64,000 bases of DNA from Pseudomonas sp. Leaf58 (GCF_003627215.1 NZ_CP032677.1:5367559-5431558); one strand, 5' to 3'; shown: positions 26,375-35,743, numbered from the stretch's first letter. The notes: generated from the letters alone by a model not told the origin. A program made the numbers and translations.

Positions 26375-26701
26375 ATGAACACGATAGAAAACCTGTTTGC
26401 CTACAACAACGATGTACCGGGTGAGCCTACCTTTTTTGAAGTACAGGGAACTGTGACAGTGGCTCACCCTGGCATCGAACCTGTCCTGGTAGAGCCGGCA
26501 GTGCGTCACAGGGGCGGCTGGGAAGTGCTTGAGCTCAAGCTGATTGAAAAAGAAGGCGTGGCGCTGCAGGTCGGGACCACCAAACAGGTCAGCTTCAGGC
26601 GCGAAGGGGGAACCACTTGGAAGGCGCTGGAGATTATCCAGCCCGAAGGCGGTTCGCAAAGGGTAGAAATAGGCCACCGGGAAGCCATCAACGGCCAGTA
26701 A
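26375..26701 (+). CDS. Small uncharacterised protein, 108 residues
   Basis: No family recognised. The protein begins MNTIENLFAYNNDVPGEPTF and looks beta-rich (alternating hydrophobic pattern in VTVAHPGIEPVLVEPAVR and WKALEIIQPEGG), without a signal peptide or membrane segment. GAGG precedes ATG 26375. It may be a single small beta-barrel domain. A hairpin follows (separate entry). It lies between zwf and uvrD. Confidence 0.65.
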   Translation: MNTIENLFAYNNDVPGEPTFFEVQGTVTVAHPGIEPVLVEPAVRHRGGWEVLELKLIEKEGVALQVGTTKQVSFRREGGTTWKALEIIQPEGGSQRVEIGHREAINGQ

Positions 26702-26710
26702 CCCTCTACC

Positions 26711-26741
26711 AGCCTGATCGCAGCATCGCGGCGATCAGGCT
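26711..26741 (+). terminator. Hairpin after the 108-residue protein gene
   Basis: AGCCTGATCGC at 26711-26721 pairs with GCGATCAGGCT at 26731-26741 across a 9-base loop. No T-run follows, so termination may be Rho-assisted, or it may only stabilise the message. Confidence 0.5.
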
Positions 26742-26775
26742 GCTGCCTCCACGGACCGACGAGCGACCGCCTCGC

Positions 26776-26795
26776 AGGTGCATATTTATACAGTA
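26776..26795 (-). promoter_or_regulatory. Degenerate LexA-like site upstream of uvrD
   Basis: On the minus strand the sequence reads TACTGTATAAATATGCACCT. Fifteen of 20 bases agree with the extended E. coli SOS consensus, and the CTGT half is intact while the ACAG half reads GCAC. It lies about 40 bases before the uvrD start. UvrD is SOS-controlled in E. coli, which makes the position sensible, but the right half is weak. Confidence 0.35.
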
Positions 26796-26835
26796 GAAGT
26801 TTGCCCCTTCCCCTGCCGCGCCCTAGAATGGCCCG

Positions 26836-29022
26836 ATGCGCACAGACGACCTCTCCCTCCTGCTTAACTCCCTCAACGATGCCCAACGCCAGGCCGTAGC
26901 GGCCACGCTCGGGCGTCAACTGGTGCTTGCCGGCGCCGGTTCCGGCAAAACCCGCGTGCTGGTGCACCGCATCGCCTGGCTGATCCAGGTGGAGCAGGCA
27001 TCGCCGCACTCGATCCTGTCGGTAACCTTCACCAACAAGGCTGCAGCAGAAATGCGCCAGCGGATCGAGCAACTGCTGGGCATCAACCCAGCAGGCATGT
27101 GGGTTGGCACCTTCCACGGCCTGGCCCATCGCCTGTTGCGCGCCCACTGGCAGGAAGCGCGGCTGGTGCAGAACTTCCAGATCCTCGACAGCGACGACCA
27201 GCAGCGCCTGATCAAGCGGGTGATGCGCGAGCTGGGCCTGGACGAGCAGAAGTGGCCGGCACGCCAGGCTCAGTGGTTCATCAACGGGCAGAAGGACGAG
27301 GGCTTGCGCCCGCAGCATATCCAGGCCGGCGGTGACCTGTTCCTGTCGACCATGCGCGACGTCTATAGCGCCTATGAACAGGCTTGCGAGCGCGCTGGGG
27401 TTATCGACTTCTCCGAGCTGCTGCTGCGCGCGCTGGACCTGTGGCGCGATCACCCAGGCCTGCTGGAGCACTACCAACGGCGCTTCCAACATGTGCTGGT
27501 AGACGAATTCCAGGACACCAACGCCGTGCAGTACGCCTGGCTGCGCCTGTTGGCGCGCGGTGGTGCCAGCCTGATGGCGGTGGGCGATGACGACCAGTCG
27601 ATCTACGGCTGGCGCGGCGCCAAGATCGAGAATATTCACCAGTACACTGCCGACTTCCCTGACGCCGAAATGATCCGCCTGGAGCAGAACTACCGCTCCA
27701 CCGGCGGCATCCTCAAGGCGGCCAACGCCCTGATCGCCAACAACAGTGGGCGCTTGGGCAAGGAACTGTGGACCGACATGGGCGAAGGCGAACCGCTAAC
27801 CCTGTACGCGGCCTACAACGAGCATGACGAAGCGCGCTATGTAGTGGAAACCATCGAGAGCCTGGTCAAGCAGGGCAATGCGCGTAACGAAATCGCCATC
27901 CTGTACCGCTCCAACGCCCAGTCGCGGGTGCTGGAAGAAGCTCTGCTGCGCGAGCGCATTCCCTACCGCATCTACGGCGGCCAGCGCTTCTTCGAACGCG
28001 CCGAAATCAAGAACGCCATGGCTTACCTGCGGCTGCTCGAAGGGCGTGGCAACGATGCCGCCCTGGAGCGGGTTATCAACGTGCCGCCGCGCGGCATTGG
28101 CGAAAAAACCGTCGAGGCTATCCGCGAACACGCGCGCCACAGCCAGCTGTCGATGTGGCAGGCGATGTGCCAGTTGCTGGCTGCCAAGGCCTTAAAAGGC
28201 CGCGCTGCCAGCGCCCTGGGGGCGTTCATCGAGCTTATCGAAGGGCTGGCTGCCAAGGTTGTGGACATGCCGCTGCATACCATGACCCAGACCACCATCG
28301 AGCAGTCCGGGCTGATCATCTATCACCAGGAAGAAAAGGGTGAAAAGGGCCAGGCGCGGGTAGAAAACCTTGAGGAACTGGTGAGCGCAGCGCGCAACTT
28401 CGAGTCCACTGACGAAGACGCCGACCTCTCGCCACTCTCGGCCTTCCTCGGCCACGCCTCGCTCGAAGCGGGCGATACCCAGGCCGACGAGCATGAAGAC
28501 AGCGTCCAGCTGATGACCTTGCACAGCGCCAAGGGCCTGGAATTCCCATATGTATTCCTGGTGGGCATGGAAGAAGGCCTGTTCCCGCACAAGATGAGCC
28601 TGGAAGAGCCCGGCCGCCTGGAAGAGGAACGCCGCCTGGCCTACGTGGGCATCACTCGCGCCATGCGCCAGCTGGTCATGACCTACGCCGAAACGCGTCG
28701 CCTGTATGGCAGCGAGACCTACAACAAGGTATCGCGTTTTGTACGTGAGATACCGGCGGGCCTGATTCAGGAAGTGCGCCTGTCCAACAGCGTCAGCCGC
28801 CCGTTCGGCGGGGTCAAGACGGCTACCAACAGCAACCTGTTCGCCAATGCCAGCATTCCACAGACTGCGTTCAATTTGGGCCAGCGTGTGCAGCACGCGG
28901 TGTTTGGCGAGGGCGTAATCCTCAACTTCGAGGGCTCCGGCGCCCAGGCACGGGTGCAGGTGAATTTTGCCGAAGGCAGCAAGTGGCTGATGCTGGGGTA
29001 TGCCAAGCTCGAGGCCATCTGA
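26836..29022 (+). CDS. uvrD: DNA helicase II (UvrD)
   Basis: This 728-residue superfamily 1A helicase unwinds DNA 3' to 5' in nucleotide-excision and mismatch repair. Motifs in order are the N-terminal LNDAQRQAV, Walker A LAGAGSGKT (about 31-39), VTFTNKAAAEMRQRI (motif Ia), VDEFQDTN (motif II), GDDDQSIYGWRGA (motif III), LMTLHSAKGLEFPYVFLVG (motif V) and ERRLAYVGITRA (motif VI). A C-terminal linker and Tudor-like tail (LGQRVQHAVFGEGVILNFEG) are the UvrD type, unlike Rep. Length is usual. Single gene. A long inverted repeat follows. Confidence 0.95.
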   Translation: MRTDDLSLLLNSLNDAQRQAVAATLGRQLVLAGAGSGKTRVLVHRIAWLIQVEQASPHSILSVTFTNKAAAEMRQRIEQLLGINPAGMWVGTFHGLAHRLLRAHWQEARLVQNFQILDSDDQQRLIKRVMRELGLDEQKWPARQAQWFINGQKDEGLRPQHIQAGGDLFLSTMRDVYSAYEQACERAGVIDFSELLLRALDLWRDHPGLLEHYQRRFQHVLVDEFQDTNAVQYAWLRLLARGGASLMAVGDDDQSIYGWRGAKIENIHQYTADFPDAEMIRLEQNYRSTGGILKAANALIANNSGRLGKELWTDMGEGEPLTLYAAYNEHDEARYVVETIESLVKQGNARNEIAILYRSNAQSRVLEEALLRERIPYRIYGGQRFFERAEIKNAMAYLRLLEGRGNDAALERVINVPPRGIGEKTVEAIREHARHSQLSMWQAMCQLLAAKALKGRAASALGAFIELIEGLAAKVVDMPLHTMTQTTIEQSGLIIYHQEEKGEKGQARVENLEELVSAARNFESTDEDADLSPLSAFLGHASLEAGDTQADEHEDSVQLMTLHSAKGLEFPYVFLVGMEEGLFPHKMSLEEPGRLEEERRLAYVGITRAMRQLVMTYAETRRLYGSETYNKVSRFVREIPAGLIQEVRLSNSVSRPFGGVKTATNSNLFANASIPQTAFNLGQRVQHAVFGEGVILNFEGSGAQARVQVNFAEGSKWLMLGYAKLEAI

Positions 29023-29035
29023 AGCCTGCACCGGC

Positions 29036-29154
29036 CTTGTAGGAGCAGCCTTGTGCCGCGATGGGCTGCAAAGCAGCCGCAGGATTTTTACCTGAACGCT
29101 GAACCTGCCGGGGCTGCTGCGCAGCCCATCGCGACACAAGGCTGCTCCTACAAG
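29036..29154. repeat. Large inverted repeat (34-base arms)
   Basis: Left arm 29036-29069 and right arm 29121-29154 are complementary at 33 of 34 positions. The arms begin CTTGTAGGAGCAGCC and end near ATGGGCTGC. The spacer is 51 bases. They look like another family of dispersed palindromic repeats in this genome type and, as RNA, would form a strong hairpin after uvrD. Confidence 0.85.
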
Positions 29155-29276
29155 AGCCGTCCATAAGTACCTTGTAACATTCAGGCAAAAGCTCGAAACA
29201 TTATGTCGCTGGTCATGTGCCCGGGAACCTGTGCAACATGACGCGCGTGCAATCCACAACAGGGGATATCCCACTT

Positions 29277-30131
29277 ATGCAACGTTTTCTTAGCATCGCA
29301 CTGGCGCTTTGCGTCGGCTTGACGCTGAGCCTGGACGCCAACGCCAAACGTTTCGGCGGCGGCAAGAGCTCGGGCTCCGCGCCTATCCACCAGACCCGCC
29401 AGGCCACGCCAACCACGCCTGCCGCCGCGCCGACCGCACCTGGCCGTGCCGCTCCGGCCGCCAGCGGTGCTTCGCGCTGGTTGGGCCCACTTGCCGGCCT
29501 GGCCGCCGGTGGCCTGCTGGCTTCCATGTTCATGGGCGACGGTTTCGAAGGTTTCCAGATCATGGACTTCCTGATCGTGGCGCTCATCGCCTTCCTGGTG
29601 TTCCGCTTCATCGCTGCGCGTCGTCGCCAGCAGCAGCCGCAAATGGCCATGCCAGGCCATGCGCCGATGCAGCGTGAAGCTCACGCGCAGCCTGCCCAGC
29701 CGTCGGTCTTCGGTGGTTCGGCCGCACCCGCTGCCGCTGCCACTCCGGTGATCAACGCCCCGGCCTGGTTCAACGAGCAAAGCTTCCTGGCTGCCGCCCG
29801 TAACCACTTCCAGTCGCTGCAGCAGCACTGGGATGCCAATGAAATGGACAAAATCGCCGAGTTCGTCACCCCGCAAATGCTTGAGTTCCTCAAACGCGAG
29901 CGCGCCGAGCTGGGTGATGGCTTCCAGTCCACCTACATCGACAACCTTGAGGTACAGTTGGACGGTGTTGACGACCGCGCCGACCGCACCGACGCCACCC
30001 TCACCTTCCGTGGCGTATCGAAAAACTCGCGCTTCGACCAGGGCGAACTGTTCAGCGAAAGCTGGCACATGGTTCGCGCCCCAGGCGAAAACCAGCCTTG
30101 GCTGGTCGCCGGTATCCGTCAAAACGGCTAA
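29277..30131 (+). CDS. Tim44-like domain protein with signal peptide and membrane segment
   Basis: A 284-residue protein with an N-terminal export signal (MQRFLSIALALCVGLTLSLD-ANA), a Gly/Ser/Ala/Pro-rich linker (KRFGGGKSSGSAPIHQTRQA), a hydrophobic segment around FLIVALIAFLVFRFIAARRR, and a C-terminal Tim44-like domain (WFNEQSFLAAARNHFQSLQQ, with FTPQMLEFLKR-like and ESWHMVRAPGENQPWLVAGI motifs). The Tim44-like domain in bacteria is associated with the membrane, but its role is unclear. I chose ATG 29277, as the first in-frame start before a signal peptide. A strong terminator follows. Confidence 0.82.
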   Translation: MQRFLSIALALCVGLTLSLDANAKRFGGGKSSGSAPIHQTRQATPTTPAAAPTAPGRAAPAASGASRWLGPLAGLAAGGLLASMFMGDGFEGFQIMDFLIVALIAFLVFRFIAARRRQQQPQMAMPGHAPMQREAHAQPAQPSVFGGSAAPAAAATPVINAPAWFNEQSFLAAARNHFQSLQQHWDANEMDKIAEFVTPQMLEFLKRERAELGDGFQSTYIDNLEVQLDGVDDRADRTDATLTFRGVSKNSRFDQGELFSESWHMVRAPGENQPWLVAGIRQNG

Positions 30132-30147
30132 CCGCTGCATGCTGCAC

Positions 30148-30178
30148 AAAAAACCCCGGGCCTGCCCCGGGGTTTTTG
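30148..30178 (+). terminator. Terminator of the Tim44-domain gene
   Basis: AAACCCCGGG at 30151-30160 pairs with CCCGGGGTTT at 30166-30175 around CCTGC, followed by more T. It is about 17 bases past the stop. Confidence 0.9.
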
Positions 30179-30245
30179 CTTTTGCCAGAGTGGCCTACTA
30201 GGGTATAACGCGCAGCGTTGTCATCTAGGTCAGAGGAAGTGAACC

Positions 30246-30653
30246 GTGGAAGAAGTGATCGAACAACTCCGTGAAGCCAATGAGCCGGTACCAGTGCCCT
30301 TGGAGCTTCCCGACGAGGACCAGCTGGTAGAGATCGAAGAACAGCTGTTCATCAATATTCCATTCGTGTTCAAAGAGTTTCTCCTGACCGTAAGCGATGT
30401 GGTTTACGGCTCCCTTGAGCCTGTGACCGCCACCGACCCGCAGTCTCACACTTACCTGCCAGATGTGGCGTCCAACGCCTGGGATGCCGGCGTGCCGCGG
30501 GACCTGATTCCGCTGTGCCAGGACGGCGACAACTACTACTGCGTCGAAGAAGACGGCACCGTGGTGCTGTGGGATGCGGAAGAAGAAATCGTCGGCGAAG
30601 AAAGCTGGGAATCGGTATGGCATTGGGCGCGGGATGTTTGGCTGGAAAGCTGA
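30246..30653 (+). CDS. SMI1/KNR4 (SUKH) family protein
   Basis: A 135-residue, strongly acidic cytosolic protein. Its EEQLFINIPFVFKEFLLTVS segment, followed by DVVYGSLEPVT, is typical of the SUKH/SMI1 fold, and the C-terminal SWESVWHWARDVWLES is typical of the family's last helix. SUKH proteins often act as immunity proteins to toxins, but a lone gene like this has no visible toxin partner, so a housekeeping role is as likely. Start is GTG 30246 with GAGGAA 8-13 bases upstream. Confidence 0.75.
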   Translation: MEEVIEQLREANEPVPVPLELPDEDQLVEIEEQLFINIPFVFKEFLLTVSDVVYGSLEPVTATDPQSHTYLPDVASNAWDAGVPRDLIPLCQDGDNYYCVEEDGTVVLWDAEEEIVGEESWESVWHWARDVWLES

Positions 30654-30675
30654 TTCCAACCTCTATTTGAAGTTG

Positions 30676-30708
30676 CCCCTGCGCTGGCCACTGAGGCCAG
30701 CACAGGGG
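30676..30708. terminator. Bidirectional hairpin between convergent genes
   Basis: CCCCTGCGCTGGCC at 30676-30689 pairs with GGCCAGCACAGGGG at 30695-30708 with one mismatch and an ACTGA loop. It separates the SMI1/KNR4 gene from the antiporter gene. Little T-run is present on either side. Confidence 0.65.
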
Positions 30709-30718
30709 ACATCGCCCC

Positions 30719-32479
30719 TTAGTGGGTGTTCTCGCGACTGTTCTCCAGGGTCTCCAGCAAGGCGATCTGCATGCGCGTGTGCACGCGAATGAACCAACGC
30801 CACAGCAAGGCCACCACCACGGCGGCCACTACGGCAATCACTAGCAGCAGTTCGCTGGTCGGCAGAATGCTTGCCGACAATGCCGACAGCAGCAGGAAAA
30901 TCACCAGCAACGACAGCAGCGGGATCACCTCGGCAATTACACGGCGCACGCGCTGGGTATGCCGCCCGGCCATTTCCGGCTTTACTCCCATCTCCGCCAA
31001 CAGCATCGACAGCGCCTTGAGCTTGCGATAGGCAGCAATCAGGAATGGCAGCGACAGCAGCAACGCCGCGCCCCAAATCAACGCTTTCTGCTGGCTGGCA
31101 TCGCTGACCCACTCGCTGAGCCAGTTGCCGATACGCTCGGCAAAGTAACCACCACTGAAGAAGATAGCGATCACCAGCGCCAGGTTTACCCCCACCTGCA
31201 GCAAGATGCGCCGAATCATCGCCGCCAACATGGCACTCTCACCCTGTGGCTGGATGCTGCGCAACCATTCGCCATACAACGACAACACCCGTGCCAGACG
31301 GCTGGGCACGACATTGCCGAGCTTCTGCGACAGGGGGTCGGCCGCACGAATCAGGTACGGTGTCAGCAACGTGGTGATTGCCGATACGGCGACCGCCACC
31401 GGATAGAGGAAGTCGCTGGTCACCTGCAGGGTCATGCCCAGCGCAGCGATGATGAAGGAAAACTCGCCAATCTGCGAAAGCCCCATGCCCACCCGCAGCG
31501 ACGTGCGCCCGTCATTACCGGCGATGAACGCGCCCATGCCGCAAGACAGCATTTTGCCCAGCACCACTGCCAGGGTGATGACCACGATCGGCCAGGCGTA
31601 ATCGATCAGCACTTGAGGGTCGATCATCAAGCCAATGGCGACGAAGAAAATCGCGCTGAACAGGTCCCGTACCGGCTCGATCAGGCGCTCAATTTTTAGC
31701 AACTGGCGCGATTCGGCCATGATCGCGCCAATCAAAAAGGCGCCCAACACCATGCTGTACTCCAGCTTTACCACCAACAGGCAAAAGCCAAAGCACAGGC
31801 CCAGCACGGTAATCAGCAACATCTCATTGCTTTCGAACTTGGCCACATAGGCCAGCAGCCGCGGCACCAGCAGGATGCCGATGACCAGCGCGACGATCAT
31901 GAACAGCGACAGCTTGCCAACAGTGGAGAACACCTCGCCCGAGCTGACCGTGCCGCTGACGGCGATGCCCGACAGCAGGGCGATGATGCCGATGCCAAGG
32001 ATGTCCTCGACAATCAGCACACCAAAGATCAGCTGGGCAAAACGCTCATTTTTCATCTTCAGGTCGTTGAGCGCCTTGACGATGATGGTGGTCGAGGAAA
32101 TGGCCAGGATGGCACCGAGGAACAGTGAATCCATGGTGTTCCAGCCGAACCAGCGGCCAATCTCGAAGCCGATCCAAATCATCAGCACGATTTCCAGGAA
32201 CGCCGCGATAAACGCCGTAGCACCCACCTTGAACAGCTTGCGCAGGCTGAATTCGAGCCCCAGGCAGAACATCAGGAAGATAACCCCCAGCTCGGCGAGG
32301 GTCTTGATGGTGTCTTCATCGTGGATCAGGCCAAACGGCGGCGTGTGTGGGCCAATGATGAAGCCAGCGACAATGTAGCCCAACACCACGGGCTGCTTGA
32401 GTCGGTGAAACAGAATGGTAACCACGCCAGCGACCAGCATGATGACTGCCAGGTCCTGGATAAAGCTAATGGCATGCAT
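30719..32479 (-). CDS. CPA2-family cation:proton antiporter
   Basis: This 586-residue protein has roughly 12-14 hydrophobic segments and belongs to the CPA2 (KefB/KefC) family. It begins ISFIQDLAVIMLVAGVVTIL and shows QPVVLGYIVAGFIIGPH, LEFSLRKLFK, ILAISSTTIIVKALNDL and GVLIVEDILGIGIIALLSGI, the last containing the transport Asp pair region. KefC proteins usually carry a C-terminal RCK/TrkA domain. Here the tail has extra membrane segments instead and no nucleotide-binding Rossmann domain that I can see. ATG 32479 has AAGGAG upstream. Substrate likely K+ or Na+, unproven. Confidence 0.85.
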   Translation of the reverse strand: MHAISFIQDLAVIMLVAGVVTILFHRLKQPVVLGYIVAGFIIGPHTPPFGLIHDEDTIKTLAELGVIFLMFCLGLEFSLRKLFKVGATAFIAAFLEIVLMIWIGFEIGRWFGWNTMDSLFLGAILAISSTTIIVKALNDLKMKNERFAQLIFGVLIVEDILGIGIIALLSGIAVSGTVSSGEVFSTVGKLSLFMIVALVIGILLVPRLLAYVAKFESNEMLLITVLGLCFGFCLLVVKLEYSMVLGAFLIGAIMAESRQLLKIERLIEPVRDLFSAIFFVAIGLMIDPQVLIDYAWPIVVITLAVVLGKMLSCGMGAFIAGNDGRTSLRVGMGLSQIGEFSFIIAALGMTLQVTSDFLYPVAVAVSAITTLLTPYLIRAADPLSQKLGNVVPSRLARVLSLYGEWLRSIQPQGESAMLAAMIRRILLQVGVNLALVIAIFFSGGYFAERIGNWLSEWVSDASQQKALIWGAALLLSLPFLIAAYRKLKALSMLLAEMGVKPEMAGRHTQRVRRVIAEVIPLLSLLVIFLLLSALSASILPTSELLLVIAVVAAVVVALLWRWFIRVHTRMQIALLETLENSRENTH

Positions 32480-32761
32480 GGCGTGATACTCCTTTTCTCG
32501 TCTTTTGCTGGATGCCGGGGCAGACCGCTCCTCTGCCAAGGCACCCCTAAGCGAGCAGCAAGCACATACTGTATTGAAAGCGGGAAAGCCCATGTTGCAT
32601 GGGTGTACTCAGGTTAACATCGCACCCCACAGCAAAAAGCCGGTGCAATATGCAGAAACAGATCGGCTGGAAAAGCGCCGCTGATGGCATGATCGGCGTG
32701 ACGATGGCGCGTCAGCCAACGTCCCGTACCAAGAAGGCAAATTCACAAGAGGGGAAAAGAA

Positions 32762-33307
32762 GTGTCTGCAGATAACGCCCCCCATCCGCCCGATTCAGCG
32801 CAACCTCACCGTGAGCACACTATGGAACCTGGAAACGCCCAGCTGAGCATGACCGTCCTGATGACCCCGGACATGGCCAACTTTTCTGGCAACGTACATG
32901 GCGGCACCTTGCTCAAGTACCTCGACGAAGTGGCTTATGCGTGCGCCAGCCGCTATGCCGGCAGCTATGTGGTGACCCTGTCGGTCGACCAGGTGATCTT
33001 CCGCGAGCCGGTGCATGTGGGTGAACTGGTGACCTTCCTGGCGTCGGTCAACTACACCGGCAACACCTCGATGGAGGTAGGAATCAAGGTGGTGACCGAG
33101 AATATCCGCGAACGCTCGGTGCGCCATTCCAACAGCTGCTTCTTCACCATGGTCGCGGTCGATGACAACCGTCGCCCGGTGCAGGTGCCGCCACGCCAAC
33201 CGCACAGCAGCGAGGAAAAGCGCCGCTTCCTGCAGGGCCAGCAGCGCCGCCAGATCCGTCAGGAACTGGAAAAGCGCTACCAGGACCTGAAAACCGACGC
33301 CATTTAA
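32762..33307 (+). CDS. Acyl-CoA thioesterase (hotdog family)
   Basis: A 181-residue hotdog thioesterase. The N-terminal [20 protein letters not shown] is the acyl-CoA thioester hydrolase signature, followed by [17 protein letters not shown], and the C-terminus is a charged helix ([20 protein letters not shown]). Two starts are possible: GTG 32762 with AGAGGGG 8 bases upstream, which I use, and ATG 32822 ([10 protein letters not shown]) with a weak ribosome site, which would give 161 residues. Its 3' end overlaps the last 4 bases of pdxY, which is convergent. The preferred acyl chain is unknown. Confidence 0.88.
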   Translation: MSADNAPHPPDSAQPHREHTMEPGNAQLSMTVLMTPDMANFSGNVHGGTLLKYLDEVAYACASRYAGSYVVTLSVDQVIFREPVHVGELVTFLASVNYTGNTSMEVGIKVVTENIRERSVRHSNSCFFTMVAVDDNRRPVQVPPRQPHSSEEKRRFLQGQQRRQIRQELEKRYQDLKTDAI

Positions 33308-34176
33308 AACGCCAGCAACTGCGCCTCGAAGCGCACCCGAGGGTGCGCAATGCGGTCCTGGGCCCGCACCAGTTGCAGTTCGTAACTGGCGCTGGCCTGG
33401 GTTTCCAGCAGTACTTCGTGAACTGCCGCCGCGGTGAACTCGAACGCCTGCACCCAACTGTCGCCGAGCAGCACGCGTGCCAGGAACAGGCCTGAGGTCA
33501 GGTCGCCCACCCCCACCGGCTGCCGCGGGAACGCCAGCAACGGGCGGCGCAAGTGCCAGCTGTGTTCGGCAGTCACCAGCAGCATCTCGAACTGGTCCTC
33601 GACACGCCCGGGGTACGCCAGGTGCTTGACCAGCACCACCTGCGGCCCACGTTGCAGCAGGCTGCGGGCCATATTCACACAGTCTTCCAGCGACTGCGCA
33701 CGCCGCCCACAAAAGCTATCCAGTTCCAGCTGGTTGGGGCACAGGATGTCGGCCTGGGCGGCTGCCTCGTCGAGTAGAAACGCGCTGACTTCCGCTGGCA
33801 CGATGCAGCCCTTCTCTGGGTGCCCCATGACCGGGTCGCACAGGTACAACGCTTTTGGGTTTACCGCCTTGATTCGCTCGACGCCCGCCAGAATCGCCCG
33901 CCCTTGCTCGGCACTGCCCAGGTAGCCGGAAAGCATCGCGTCACAGTGGCCCAGTTCGCCGATGTTGGAAATACCTTCCACCAACGCAGGAATTTGCGTA
34001 GGGGCAAGCACTTCACCCGCCCACTGACCATACTGTGTGTGGTTGGAGAACTGCACGGTATTGAGCGGCCAGACATTGACCCCAATACGCTGCATGGGAA
34101 ACACCGCGGCGCTGTTACCGGCGTGGCCGAACACCACATGAGACTGGATGGCAAGCAGGTGCGGGGTACGTTTCAT
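33304..34176 (-). CDS. pdxY: Pyridoxal kinase PdxY
   Basis: A 290-residue ribokinase-fold kinase that phosphorylates pyridoxal (salvage of vitamin B6). Features: the N-terminal [40 protein letters not shown], the [13 protein letters not shown] segment and, near the C-terminus, the anion hole/base motif [17 protein letters not shown]. PdxK and PdxY are hard to separate by sequence alone, but length and the HVVFGHAGN opening favour PdxY. ATG 34176 (MKRTPHLLA) follows family length. A longer start at 34239 is unlikely. Convergent overlap of 4 bases with the thioesterase gene. Confidence 0.9.
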   Translation of the reverse strand: MKRTPHLLAIQSHVVFGHAGNSAAVFPMQRIGVNVWPLNTVQFSNHTQYGQWAGEVLAPTQIPALVEGISNIGELGHCDAMLSGYLGSAEQGRAILAGVERIKAVNPKALYLCDPVMGHPEKGCIVPAEVSAFLLDEAAAQADILCPNQLELDSFCGRRAQSLEDCVNMARSLLQRGPQVVLVKHLAYPGRVEDQFEMLLVTAEHSWHLRRPLLAFPRQPVGVGDLTSGLFLARVLLGDSWVQAFEFTAAAVHEVLLETQASASYELQLVRAQDRIAHPRVRFEAQLLAF

Positions 34177-34297
34177 GCGGGTAGTTTCCAAAGCTGTTTC
34201 AGGGATTGTGCGGCTGCGCAGTATGAACTCGATTGCCACCTGTACGACAGGCCAGGGACGCAGTTAAGCTGGAACGACCTGTTTGGAGCATACGCAA

Positions 34298-34690
34298 ATG
34301 TTGACCCTGGAGAACCTCTTCGTCCTGATGCTGGTAGCCACGGCAGGCGCCTGGTTGTGGCACAACCATGGGTTACGCGAAAAAGCCCTGGAACGGGTCA
34401 AACAGCATTGCGCCAAGCTCGACCTCGAGTTGCTCGATGATGCCGTCGCGCTCAAGCGCATTGCCTTTGTCCGTGATGCCAATGGCCGCAAGCGCCTGGC
34501 ACGCGTGTACGCCTTCGAGTTCACCGTCACTGGCGAGCAGCGCCACCCCGGCACCGTGACCCAATTCGGCGCCCACAGCGTGCAAATTGAACTGGCCCCC
34601 TACCCGTTCGAGATAAAGACGCCACCGCGCACCGATAACGTCATTGAGATGCAGCAGTGGCGCCAGGAGCACAACCGCTGGCGCAACTAA
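34298..34690 (+). CDS. DUF3301 family small membrane-anchored protein
   Basis: A 130-residue protein with a single N-terminal hydrophobic segment (LENLFVLMLVATAGAWLWHN) and a soluble C-terminal domain (RVKQHCAKLDLELLDDAVAL, KRIAFVRDANGRKRLARVYA, QWRQEHNRWR at the end). This is the layout of DUF3301, whose function is unknown. The ribosome site GGAG lies 10-13 bases before ATG 34298. It ends directly before the stop of the first COG0523 gene (convergent, adjacent at 34691). Confidence 0.8.
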   Translation: MLTLENLFVLMLVATAGAWLWHNHGLREKALERVKQHCAKLDLELLDDAVALKRIAFVRDANGRKRLARVYAFEFTVTGEQRHPGTVTQFGAHSVQIELAPYPFEIKTPPRTDNVIEMQQWRQEHNRWRN

Positions 34691-35662
34691 TCAACTGACA
34701 CGGCATTCGTTCAACCCGGCTTGCAGCGCGGGTTGCGATTGCGGCTGCGCAAAAATCAGCTCGATACGGGTATCCCTGCGCCAATCGCTCGGTTGCCACG
34801 CGGGCACCTCCCCGCGCAGCCCGTTGAAAGACTGCCACCCATCCACACTGTGGATAACTCCTTTGGCGCGCTGCCATGGCCACGCCCGCAAAAACGCCTG
34901 CAGCCGCTGTGGATAAAACTGCTGGCCGGGATGCCAGCGCCAGCCGATGCTCCAACCTGCTTCGCCCTGCTGGGCAAGACAGATCGGTTGCCCAGGGTCG
35001 GCCCAAAGCGCAGCAGGGGCTATTTGCAGATTGTCGACAATCTTGTTATCCACACTCGAGCTGTCGACAATCTCTTGGGGGGCTTTAGGGAGGTCTGCAA
35101 AAGGCAAACGACCCTGCACCGCCCAAGTAATATTCTTTTGAGGAAATTTATTAGTTATCAACAACTTGGAATATTCATCCACAGTCTCTGACTTGTTGAA
35201 AACGACGTTCTGACAGGCGTCTAAAGCCTGTTGTTGAGCCTCGGAGAGCTGCGCATTTTGGGCCATGAATGGTGCGTCTAGAACCATCAGTAACGGCTGA
35301 ATTGTCAGCACTCCCGCCCAGGGAGCTTGCTGCAACTGGGCCAACAACTGCAACGGATGACCCAGCCCGGAGGGTTCGATAAACAACCGGTCTGGCCGGG
35401 ATTGGCGCAGCAGCCGGCCCAAGCCCACCTGAAACGGCATGCCATTGACGCAGCACAGGCAGCCCCCTGCCACTTCGCCGATGGCGATACCGTCTTCGTC
35501 ACGGCTGAGCAACGCCGCATCCAGACCGACCAGGCCAAACTCGTTGATCAGTATCGCCCAGCGTTCGTTCGCCGGCCGCTGGGTTAGCAGATGACGAATC
35601 AGGGTGGTTTTGCCGGCCCCCAGCGGGCCAGCAATCACGTGAGTGGGAATGTTCTGCAGCAT
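34691..35662 (-). CDS. COG0523 (CobW-type) GTPase, first of a pair
   Basis: A 323-residue G3E GTPase predicted to be a metal chaperone. Walker A is GPLGAGKTT (residues 12-20), the GGCLCC metal-binding motif has Cys at 68, 70 and 71, and FNKSE provides the guanine-recognition site. The C-terminal CobW_C domain follows. It is smaller than the neighbouring relative and its Ser/Asp-rich spacer (SSSVDNKIVDNLQ, about residue 205) looks unusual. It sits near the Zur-type promoter region, but its own promoter has no clear Zur site. Three exact DnaA boxes lie inside. Confidence 0.88.
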   Translation of the reverse strand: MLQNIPTHVIAGPLGAGKTTLIRHLLTQRPANERWAILINEFGLVGLDAALLSRDEDGIAIGEVAGGCLCCVNGMPFQVGLGRLLRQSRPDRLFIEPSGLGHPLQLLAQLQQAPWAGVLTIQPLLMVLDAPFMAQNAQLSEAQQQALDACQNVVFNKSETVDEYSKLLITNKFPQKNITWAVQGRLPFADLPKAPQEIVDSSSVDNKIVDNLQIAPAALWADPGQPICLAQQGEAGWSIGWRWHPGQQFYPQRLQAFLRAWPWQRAKGVIHSVDGWQSFNGLRGEVPAWQPSDWRRDTRIELIFAQPQSQPALQAGLNECRVS

Positions 35663-35743
35663 GGAATGGCTTCGAGCGGTGGTGATGCCTCACTATGCGC
35701 CCTCAGGCTAACCAGTCAAGGTCAGGCAATAGAGCGCCAGATG

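Noticed and set aside
30246..30653. A toxin-immunity system around the SMI1/KNR4 gene
   Set aside because: No toxin, polymorphic toxin C-terminus or secretion gene lies next to it. A lone SUKH protein does not show immunity function.
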